Shown here: positions 5,834 through 11,337 of the stretch, piece by piece
How positions within the stretch are numbered: position 1 is the stretch's first letter
Layout: each line of letters begins with the position of its first letter
DNA from: an uncultured Chlamydiae bacterium
Lineage (GTDB): Bacteria > Chlamydiota > Chlamydiia > Chlamydiales > SM23-39
NCBI GenBank assembly: GCA_903889795.1
Contig: CAISYW010000119.1
Span: 1 to 11,337 of the forward strand
Direction of reading: 5' to 3'
Length of the DNA stretch: 11,337 bases
The notes under the pieces: model-generated
What the model saw: the letters and a program-made list of their open reading frames with translations, nothing else
The model's database searches: none
Told to the model about the DNA's origin: nothing
Position numbers and translations under genes: made by a program

Positions 5834-7402
5834 ATGGTTAGTTTACTTCAAAAGTTCCGTCTGGCCCATCTTCCGGATGTGCCGCAGCAACTTCTCAATC
5901 TTTCCCAGCTTTCCTTCCATCCGATCGCTGCGCCAAAGTCTTTATCAGAACCGATCAAAAAACGATTCCCCCATACCCATGCTCTTCATGGTTGGAGCGT
6001 GCGGAAAGGAAGCGCAAAAGAGAGCCGCAAACTCAGGGTCGGCGTTTTCTTTTCAGGCGGCCAGGCAGCGGGCGGACATAATGTGATTTCGGGGCTTTAT
6101 GATGGGCTGCGCCAAATTCATCCCGATTGCCAGGTGATTGGCTTTTTAAACGGACCTGCCGGACTCATTGACAATCAGCAACAAGAATTGACAGCCGGAA
6201 TGATCGATAGTGTACGCAATCTCGGCGGCTTTGACTTGATCGGATCGGGGCGCACCAAGATTGAGACTCCGGAACAATTTGCTGCAGCGGGGCGCCAGGC
6301 AATGGCACATCGTCTCGATGCGCTTGTTGTGATTGGCGGAGATGACTCGAATACAAATGCCGCTCTTTTGGCAGAATATTTTTTGCAAAACCAAATCCCT
6401 ACGAACGTCATCGGCGTGCCCAAGACAATTGATGGGGATTTGCGTAGTGCGGATATTGAAATTTCATTTGGGTTTGACAGCGCGACGAAGACTTATTCGG
6501 AACTCATCGGTAATATTGCGCGCGATGCCATATCGGCGAAAAAATATTATCATTTTATCAAACTCATGGGTCGCTCAGCGTCGCATATTGCTTTGGAATG
6601 CGCTCTGACAACCCATCCCAATCTCACTGTTATCGGCGAAGAAAAGAGGACTTTGTCCCAGATCGTTTCAGACATCGCCAGTCTCATTATAGAGCGAAAA
6701 AACAAGGGAAAAGAATACGGAGTAATTCTTCTACCCGAAGGACTCATCGAGTTTGTGCCGGAATTTAAAGAGTTGATTGCGGCGTGCAACCGGCATCTGG
6801 CGATGGGAAATGAACCCCAAAAGATCAGGGATTTATTGACTGAGCCGCATCGATCTTTCTTTTCTTCATTACCTGAAAAAATTCAACAGCAGCTCCTTCT
6901 CGATCGCGACCCTCATGGAAATATTCAGGTCTCTCAAATCGAGACGGACCTGCTCATTTTAGATCTCGTTAAAAAAGAGCTCGATCAACGCAAAGTGAAG
7001 TTCCATGCCCAAAATCATTTTTTTGGATACGAAGGACGAGCTTGTTTTCCCTCTAATTTCGATGCAAATTATTGTTATTCACTCGGGTTGATGGCAGCCC
7101 TCGCTGCTCGGGAATCGGCAACAGGGGTTATTTTGGCGATCCGCAATCTCCATCGGCCGATTAACGAATGGGAGCCAAAAGCGGTTCCGATTGTTCAGCT
7201 CATGGGATTTGAGATGCGCTCCGGCAAAGAAAAGCCGGTCATCGAAAAGGCTCTAGTCGATTTAAAGAGTCGTTCATATAGCTATTTTGCAAAAGAGAGA
7301 ACCGGATGGAGGCTGAGCGATGATTATCAGATGCCCGGTCCCATTCAATTTTACGGCGATTCGGGATTGATTAACTCCACCCCGATCTCACTCTCTCTTT
7401 AA
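5834..7402 (+). CDS. pfp: Pyrophosphate-dependent 6-phosphofructokinase (PPi--fructose-6-phosphate 1-phosphotransferase)
   Basis: This 522-residue protein belongs to the long PPi-PFK branch that includes plant PFP-beta and the chlamydial enzymes. It phosphorylates fructose 6-phosphate with pyrophosphate, reversibly, in cytoplasmic glycolysis. Motifs seen are FSGGQAAGGHN (73-83), GGDDS (168-172), PKTIDGD (196-202) with D200 as the catalytic base, and MGRSASH (245-251). The Asp at 171 and the Lys at 197, in place of the Gly residues of the ATP enzymes, mark PPi as phosphoryl donor. Length is slightly under the usual 550 or so. ATG at 5834 is preceded by GAGG with a 9-nt spacer. A TATAGT at 5800-5805 is a possible -10. 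A terminator separates it from the upstream gene and a stem-loop from the downstream one, so it is probably transcribed alone. Many chlamydiae carry two such paralogues, so the symbol is provisional. Confidence 0.93.
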   Translation: MVSLLQKFRLAHLPDVPQQLLNLSQLSFHPIAAPKSLSEPIKKRFPHTHALHGWSVRKGSAKESRKLRVGVFFSGGQAAGGHNVISGLYDGLRQIHPDCQVIGFLNGPAGLIDNQQQELTAGMIDSVRNLGGFDLIGSGRTKIETPEQFAAAGRQAMAHRLDALVVIGGDDSNTNAALLAEYFLQNQIPTNVIGVPKTIDGDLRSADIEISFGFDSATKTYSELIGNIARDAISAKKYYHFIKLMGRSASHIALECALTTHPNLTVIGEEKRTLSQIVSDIASLIIERKNKGKEYGVILLPEGLIEFVPEFKELIAACNRHLAMGNEPQKIRDLLTEPHRSFFSSLPEKIQQQLLLDRDPHGNIQVSQIETDLLILDLVKKELDQRKVKFHAQNHFFGYEGRACFPSNFDANYCYSLGLMAALAARESATGVILAIRNLHRPINEWEPKAVPIVQLMGFEMRSGKEKPVIEKALVDLKSRSYSYFAKERTGWRLSDDYQMPGPIQFYGDSGLINSTPISLSL

Positions 7403-7451
7403 GACCGGGAAACTTCATTCCGCTCTCACATCATCGATTGCGTTCTGACAA

Positions 7452-7510
7452 AGAGGAAAATTTTAAGATTCTACAAACAAAACATATAGAATCTTTTATA
7501 AAAATCCTCT
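7452..7510. terminator. Nested stem-loop between pfp and the RING gene
   Basis: AAGATTCTA (7465-7473) pairs with TAGAATCTT (7487-7495) around a 13-nt loop, and AGAGGA (7452-7457) pairs with TCCTCT (7505-7510) outside it. A TTTT run is part of the right arm. It probably ends the pfp transcript. TATAAA at 7497-7502 might also serve as a -10 for the next gene, but no good -35 precedes it. Confidence 0.45.
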
Positions 7511-7530
7511 CTGCTTGATAATCGTGAGCC

Positions 7531-8520
7531 ATGGAAAATTCGAAACCGTTGGCGAATTCTTCTCGGAATGATATCCACTGCGCTATATGTCAGGACGTTG
7601 AAGAAGGAGAATTAGTTGAATTGCACCGCTATGTCGTAAATCACGGCAGCAATAAATTAGAAATCCCGCATATTTTTCATCGACACTGCGCCGCTCGATG
7701 GCTCCAAGCTGAAGATTCGTGTCCGACTTGCTTCACGCATCTCACAAACAGCCAACGGGTACGATTCGTTATCCTTCGTCTAAAAGATACGCAGATTCGC
7801 GGCCAGGAAGTGATTAACGCTGCAAAAATCGGCGACTTCGCATTGCTACGCATATTATTAACTGTCGGGAATATTTCTGAAATAGCGCGAGGGGATGCGT
7901 TTATCGCTGCCGCAGAACATGGCTTCCTGAGGGTCGTTGATTTTTTATGGACAAATGGTTTGATTCCACAATGGCACCGAACCATGGCGTTTCGGTTTGC
8001 TGCCATGAATGGCCACATAAATATCGTCAAACGACTATCTGAACTCAGCCGCGTTCCCGCAGAAGTTCAATGCTGGGCATTTCGGCTCGCTATTGAAAAC
8101 GATCGTAGAGAAGTTTTGGCGCTGCTCTTGAGAAACGGCAGCATTTCTAATGAAACGAAAAATTGGGCCTTTCAATTTGCTATCGAAAATAATCGCAAAG
8201 GAACTCTTGAGGCGTTATTAGCATTGGTGCGCTTTTCGGAAGATGTTATCGGTTCTGCATTGATGTTTGTTGTCGAAAATAACCACCAAAAAATTCTTGA
8301 GACTTTGTTGGCCCTCGGTCCAATTTCAAAAGAGTTACTGCAATCGGCTATCTTCGCTGCAGCAAGCAAAGGACATAATGAAATTGTCAAACGGTTATTG
8401 GACACCGGTTCATTTTCCAAAAAAAATCTGGATGATTTGATAAAATTGTCCGCTGTTCGAAGTCACCAAAAAACGGTCGAGATCCTTCGCGGCTATACTG
8501 CTATCGGCCTGAAGATTTGA
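7531..8520 (+). CDS. RING-H2-like finger fused to 30-residue ankyrin-like repeats (putative E3 ubiquitin ligase mimic)
   Basis: Residues 17-67 of this 329-residue protein fit a RING-H2 finger: C17-x2-C20, then H47-x-F-H50-x2-C53, W57-L58, then C64-P-T-C67. Seven of eight zinc ligands are in place. The third Cys, expected two residues before H47, is Ile45. Residues 95-320 hold repeats of exactly 30 residues, with equivalent positions at 123, 153, 183, 213, 243 and 273. The pattern is AFxxAIENN, then LLxxGxIS. These are ankyrin-like but shorter than the usual 33 and lack the TPLH turn. RING domains recruit ubiquitin-loaded E2 enzymes, and bacteria lack ubiquitin, so a role inside a eukaryotic host is inferred. 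The ribosome binding site is weak (GTGAG, 7524-7528). The last codons (TAIGLKI) are supplied by interspersed repeat copy B. It sits between two metabolic genes, as an insertion would. Confidence 0.8.
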   Translation: MENSKPLANSSRNDIHCAICQDVEEGELVELHRYVVNHGSNKLEIPHIFHRHCAARWLQAEDSCPTCFTHLTNSQRVRFVILRLKDTQIRGQEVINAAKIGDFALLRILLTVGNISEIARGDAFIAAAEHGFLRVVDFLWTNGLIPQWHRTMAFRFAAMNGHINIVKRLSELSRVPAEVQCWAFRLAIENDRREVLALLLRNGSISNETKNWAFQFAIENNRKGTLEALLALVRFSEDVIGSALMFVVENNHQKILETLLALGPISKELLQSAIFAAASKGHNEIVKRLLDTGSFSKKNLDDLIKLSAVRSHQKTVEILRGYTAIGLKI

Positions 8521-8534
8521 TTTTCGAGGGCGAG
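8496..8534 (+). repeat. 39-bp interspersed repeat, copy B
   Basis: This copy matches 199-237 at 35 of 39 positions. It overlaps the last 25 nt of the RING gene and supplies its stop codon (TGA at 8518-8520). It runs straight into the stem-loop at 8533-8574. Confidence 0.75.
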
Positions 8535-8574
8535 ATTTTGCACTCCAATGATTTGCGGAGATCGAGCAAAATCT
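8533..8574. terminator. Stem-loop downstream of the RING gene
   Basis: AGATTTTGC (8533-8541) pairs with GCAAAATCT (8566-8574), and CTCC (8543-8546) pairs with GGAG (8557-8560) inside. It lacks a downstream U tract, so it may be a repeat-borne hairpin rather than a true terminator. A further weak stem (GCAAC 8581-8585 with GTTGC 8592-8596) follows. Confidence 0.4.
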
Positions 8575-8643
8575 TGGAGCGCAACACACGCGTTGCAGTT
8601 AATTGATTAGATCCGCATTGTGTTTAAAAACGCAGTGTTACGC

Positions 8644-10047
8644 ATGGACAAAAACCTATACGAAAGTCCTCTAATCTCCCGCTATTCAAGCAGCGAAATG
8701 TCGGCTCTTTTTTCAGTGCAGCATCGCTCTGTATTATTTCGCAAACTCTGGCTTTCTCTCGCAGCGGCTCAGCAAAAACTGGGCTTGTCAATTACCGATC
8801 GGCAATTACACGAAATTCGTTCGCATCTCGAAAAAATCGATTTTGAAAAAATTCAGGAATATGAAAAGCGCTTTCGGCATGATGTAATGGCTCACATTCA
8901 TGCTTTAGGCGATCAATGTCCTGAAGCCAAGCCTATTTTGCATTTAGGCGCAACATCGACCTATGTGACAGACAACGCGGATCTCATCCAGCTTAAAGAA
9001 GCTCTCTATCTATTACTGCAGAAAATGGCGATAGCTATTCGCCGCCTGTCCGCTTTTGCTGAAAAATACGCCGATATGCCCTGCCTGGGATTTACGCATT
9101 ATCAAAGCGCCCAGCCAACAACAGTCGGCAAACGCGCCTGTCTTTGGCTGCAGGACCTTTTGAGTGACGCTCTGGACTGGGAGCGCCTTCATCACGATCT
9201 TCCTTTTCTCGGCGCCAAGGGAGCCACAGGCACGGCCGCATCCTTTCTGACGCTTTTTAACGGCGATGACGAAAAAGTAAAAAAACTCGAAAAACTCATA
9301 GCAGAAGATTTTGGATTTCAAACGATTCTTCCGATTTGCGGACAAACCTATCCAAGAAAAATCGACCTCCAAATTCTGAACTCTCTTGCTGCCTTTGCCG
9401 CCGGCGCCCATAAAATGGCAACGGATTTGCGCCTGCTCGCACATGACAAAGAAATATGCGAGGCTCGTCTTGAAACACAGGTCGGGTCATCTGCCATGCC
9501 CTATAAACTCAACCCCATTTATGCCGAGCGCATCTGCGGCCTATCGCGTTTTCTCATTTCACTCGCCCAAAATCCCACCTACACATTGGCCACGCAGTGG
9601 CTGGAGCGCTCGCTTGATGATTCATCCAATCGACGCCTCAGCCTGCCTGAAGCATTTCTCTCTGCCGACGCCATCCTCAATATCCTGATACCTCTCATCG
9701 ATGATCTGCAAGTCGATTCAAAAACCATTCAAAGCCATCTGGATGAAGAATTGCCTCGACTCATGATGGAAAATGTTTTGATGGAAGCGGTCAAGCGCGG
9801 CGGCAATCGGCAAGATCTGCATGAAAAACTCCGCCGATTAAGCAAAGAAAAGCGCCTCACGGCCAAACAAATTGCCGCTGATCCGGCCTTTCAATTAAGC
9901 GAAGAAGAATTGAGCCTCTCTTGCGATCCCAAACGCTTGATCGGACGCGCCCCCAAACAAGTGCATGAATTCATCCACGATTCCATCAATGAGTTTTTAA
10001 AGCGCCATGCTCACATCTCAATCGCACTACCGCCGCTTGAGTACTAA
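8644..10047 (+). CDS. purB: Adenylosuccinate lyase, eukaryote-like type
   Basis: Adenylosuccinate lyase splits adenylosuccinate to AMP and fumarate, and SAICAR to AICAR and fumarate. It is a cytoplasmic homotetramer of the fumarase/aspartase superfamily. With the ATG at 8644 the protein has 467 residues. Motifs are RHDVMAH (78-84), HLGATSTYVTDN (100-111), GFTHYQSAQPTTVGKR (149-164) with the catalytic His H152, and the signature GSSAMPYKLNP (281-291) with the flexible-loop catalytic serine. QWLERSLDDSSNRR and GRAPKQV near the C-terminus resemble the animal enzyme as I remember it. GTG at 8620 would add eight residues. I prefer the ATG because neither start has a Shine-Dalgarno motif and the similarity begins at YESPLISRYSS. 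No other purine gene is in the window, so the main role may be IMP-to-AMP conversion with a PurA encoded elsewhere. Confidence 0.95.
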   Translation: MDKNLYESPLISRYSSSEMSALFSVQHRSVLFRKLWLSLAAAQQKLGLSITDRQLHEIRSHLEKIDFEKIQEYEKRFRHDVMAHIHALGDQCPEAKPILHLGATSTYVTDNADLIQLKEALYLLLQKMAIAIRRLSAFAEKYADMPCLGFTHYQSAQPTTVGKRACLWLQDLLSDALDWERLHHDLPFLGAKGATGTAASFLTLFNGDDEKVKKLEKLIAEDFGFQTILPICGQTYPRKIDLQILNSLAAFAAGAHKMATDLRLLAHDKEICEARLETQVGSSAMPYKLNPIYAERICGLSRFLISLAQNPTYTLATQWLERSLDDSSNRRLSLPEAFLSADAILNILIPLIDDLQVDSKTIQSHLDEELPRLMMENVLMEAVKRGGNRQDLHEKLRRLSKEKRLTAKQIAADPAFQLSEEELSLSCDPKRLIGRAPKQVHEFIHDSINEFLKRHAHISIALPPLEY

Positions 10048-10059
10048 GGGAGACTCTAC

Positions 10060-10146
10060 ATGGATAAAGATGTACAAACAGGCGATTTTCGGGTATACAC
10101 CAATGCGGCAACGCGCATTAAATATCATGATTATTCTCGGTATTGA
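10060..10146 (+). CDS. Possible 28-codon small ORF leading into ruvC
   Basis: GGGAG (10048-10052), just after the purB stop, stands 7 nt before an ATG at 10060. This is the best ribosome binding site between purB and ruvC. The frame runs 28 codons, starting MDKDVQTGDFRVYTN, and stops at TGA 10144-10146, 20 nt inside ruvC. I recognise no family. It may be a real small protein, a leader whose termination lets ribosomes re-initiate at the ruvC ATG (which has no motif of its own), or chance. Confidence 0.35.
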   Translation: MDKDVQTGDFRVYTNAATRIKYHDYSRY

Positions 10147-10672
10147 TCCAGGCACACAAATTACTGGATATGGATTCATACGAAAAGAGCCCTCGCACAT
10201 TCTCGCCCTCGACTATGGCTGCATTCGCCCGCCTCACGCCTTGCCATTAGCGGAACGCTATCGCATTATTTATGAAAGCCTTGTCATCATTATTGACCAA
10301 CACAAACCCGATATAATAGCCGTTGAATCGCAATTCGTCTTGAAAAATCCTCAAACGGCGATCAAACTGGGTATGGCAAAAGGAATGGCGATATTAGCCG
10401 CCGCGCAGCGAGGCATTCCGGTTTTTGAATATGCGCCCACGCGAGCCAAAATGGCTGTCGTCGGAAATGGTCATGCGAGTAAATGGCAAGTGCAGAAAAT
10501 GATCCAGATTCTTTTGCATCTTCCGACGCCTCCGGAGCCGGAAGACGCCGCTGATGCTCTGGCTCTAGCTATCTGCCACGCCCAAACAGGAAACAACTTA
10601 TGTACGAATCAATTCGGGGTACGCTCAAAGACAAAGCGCCCAACCAAGCGATCGTTGAGTGCGGGGGAATAG
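10127..10672 (+). CDS. ruvC: Crossover junction endodeoxyribonuclease RuvC
   Basis: RuvC is the dimeric nuclease that cuts Holliday junctions symmetrically during recombinational repair, guided by RuvAB. All four acidic metal-binding residues are visible: D7 in GIDPGT, E67 in AVESQF, and D140 and D143 in EDAADALALAICH. I start the protein at the ATG at 10127 (181 residues) because the family begins directly with this first strand (MIILGIDPGT). The frame is open back to 10007 and other ATGs exist at 10070 and 10103, but these would add residues foreign to the family and run into purB. The last 24 codons overlap ruvA and encode a basic tail (KTKRPTKR) beyond the usual family end. It lies 79 bp after purB and is translated in a different frame from ruvA. 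Confidence 0.94.
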   Translation: MIILGIDPGTQITGYGFIRKEPSHILALDYGCIRPPHALPLAERYRIIYESLVIIIDQHKPDIIAVESQFVLKNPQTAIKLGMAKGMAILAAAQRGIPVFEYAPTRAKMAVVGNGHASKWQVQKMIQILLHLPTPPEPEDAADALALAICHAQTGNNLCTNQFGVRSKTKRPTKRSLSAGE

Positions 10673-11193
10673 CCTATCGTCTGACCATCCCATTGAGCAG
10701 TTACACCCGGCTGCCCGCTTGCGAAACAGTCGTGTCTCTCTTCCTATCCCAGGTCATTCGTGAAGATGCCCACACTCTTTTCGCCTTTTTGCAAAAAGAA
10801 GATCGCGATCTATTTGAAACGCTCTTGTCCATCTCCGGAATTGGACCCAAAACGGCTGCCGGCATCATCGGCCACATGGAAGTGAATGCATTTCAGCGAG
10901 CAATTTCAACAGCCGATATCCGATTACTCAGCAAGCTACCCGGGATTGGTAAAAAGACGGCCGAGCGCCTCATCATCGAGATGCGCGATAAGTTCAAAGG
11001 CAAGAATAAAACAATTGGCACGCCCGTCATGACCGGGGGCGTCGGCGATTTGGCCTCGGATGCCATCAATGCCCTGGTGCATCTGGGATATAGCGCCATG
11101 GATGCTCAACAAGCAATTCAAGAGGTCATGAACACTCAAAAAGAAGAAACCGATTTAGGCCGCCTCATTACCGCAGCCTTGCGCCGAATTTAG
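10600..11193 (+). CDS. ruvA: Holliday junction branch migration complex subunit RuvA
   Basis: RuvA tetramers bind the Holliday junction and load the RuvB motor. The 197-residue protein has normal length and all three domains. The OB-fold domain (1-62) opens with MYESIRGTLKDKAPNQAIVE, typical of chlamydial RuvA. Domain II has two helix-hairpin-helix motifs, SISGIGPKTA (77-86) and LPGIGKKTAERL (113-124). A flexible linker (about 133-148) leads to domain III (150-197), which contacts RuvB (ALVHLGYSAMDAQQAI). The start is fixed by homology and by AGGA (10588-10591) 8 nt upstream of the ATG. The gene overlaps the end of ruvC by 73 nt, so the two are co-transcribed and probably translationally coupled. 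ruvB is not in the window. Confidence 0.96.
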   Translation: MYESIRGTLKDKAPNQAIVECGGIAYRLTIPLSSYTRLPACETVVSLFLSQVIREDAHTLFAFLQKEDRDLFETLLSISGIGPKTAAGIIGHMEVNAFQRAISTADIRLLSKLPGIGKKTAERLIIEMRDKFKGKNKTIGTPVMTGGVGDLASDAINALVHLGYSAMDAQQAIQEVMNTQKEETDLGRLITAALRRI

Positions 11194-11212
11194 CGAGGTG
11201 CTTTGTTTCGCC

Positions 11213-11337
11213 TCAAACCTTTGGACAAAGGGTTTCGGCTGCCGTTTGAACAGCTTGAAATGCGTGGGCTGCCACATTCTTATTAGCCTGTTTGTCGGGA
11301 TGCACCAGAAGCATCATTTGTTTGCGAAGATTAGCCA
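11213..11337 (-). CDS. 3' end of a protein with a C-terminal J-domain (partial)
   Basis: The minus strand is open from the window edge to TGA at 11215-11213, giving 40 residues: LRKQMMLLVHPDKQANKNVA, then AHAFQAVQTAAETL near the end. This is helix II, the HPD loop and helix III of a DnaJ J-domain, which stimulates the ATPase of DnaK/Hsp70. The J-domain lies at the very C-terminus, unlike DnaJ itself, where it is N-terminal. The rest of the gene is beyond the window, so its length and other domains are unknown. It converges on ruvA with 19 bp between the stop codons. Confidence 0.8.
   Translation of the reverse strand, partial: ANLRKQMMLLVHPDKQANKNVAAHAFQAVQTAAETLCPKV
11215..11235. terminator. 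Hairpin between convergent ruvA and the J-domain gene
   Basis: AAACCTTT (11215-11222), loop GGAC, AAAGG plus TTT (11227-11235, one bulged G) forms an 8-bp stem with T at the end for the ruvA direction. It overlaps the last codons of the J-domain gene, as is common for convergent pairs with a tiny spacer. Confidence 0.35.

Noticed and set aside
5812..5841. Nine-codon ORF overlapping the pfp start
   Set aside because: Too short and without its own ribosome binding site; GAGG at 5821-5824 lies inside it and serves pfp.
749..8520. Toxin-antitoxin or phage-defence island
   Set aside because: The nuclease-like and enzyme genes lack paired small immunity ORFs, and no defence marker (helicase, Cas, TIR, restriction subunit) is present; host-directed roles fit better.
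9013..9444. 143-codon open frame opposite purB
   Set aside because: Antisense to a highly conserved enzyme, low-complexity translation, no family signature.
10007..10126. N-terminal extension of RuvC by 40 residues
   Set aside because: The extension overlaps the end of purB, has no family similarity, and the conserved protein starts at MIILGIDPGT (10127).

Overview
The window most likely comes from an environmental (amoeba- or protist-associated) member of the Chlamydiae, in the Parachlamydiales sense. This is an inference. It rests on a PPi-dependent phosphofructokinase next to purB and a ruvC-ruvA pair, on several large proteins with eukaryote-like modules (ankyrin repeats, a RING-H2-like finger, a papain-like cysteine domain, a J-domain), and on low-GC intergenic regions with sigma70-like promoters. 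No rRNA, tRNA, CRISPR array, transposase or prophage gene is visible.

Layout. Positions 1-260 hold no convincing gene but contain one copy of a 39-bp interspersed repeat. The fluoride channel gene crcB (261-638, minus) follows. Next is a divergent pair of large genes, 749-2449 (minus, 566 aa) and 2735-4558 (plus, 607 aa), separated by a 285-bp AT-rich region with promoter-like elements and a dyad. The two proteins are paralogous over their C-terminal halves. Both carry an invariant His followed about 110-130 residues later by an Asn-Cys-x-x-Phe motif, then hydrophobic C-terminal segments. I read this as a circularly permuted papain/NlpC-P60 or LRAT-like enzyme domain. Positions 4843-5697 encode a protein built from two GIY-YIG-type domains, the first degenerate, and the gene ends at a textbook terminator. 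Then come pfp (5834-7402), a RING-H2-like plus 30-residue-repeat ankyrin-like protein (7531-8520) ending in the second repeat copy, purB (8644-10047), a 28-codon ORF with a good ribosome binding site, ruvC (10127-10672), ruvA (10600-11193), and the 3' end of a convergent J-domain gene at the right edge.

How it fits together. The right half is mostly core metabolism and DNA repair: PPi-driven glycolysis, adenylosuccinate lyase, and Holliday-junction processing with ruvC and ruvA overlapping by 73 nt. The left half, plus the RING gene inserted between pfp and purB, looks accessory. It contains modular proteins of the kind intracellular bacteria deliver to host cells: a putative cysteine hydrolase or acyltransferase pair with membrane segments, a putative ubiquitin-ligase mimic and a double GIY-YIG protein. 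None of these functions is proven by the sequence. The best candidate for something undescribed is the divergent Ank/Cys-domain pair, followed by the RING-ankyrin protein and the duplicated GIY-YIG protein.
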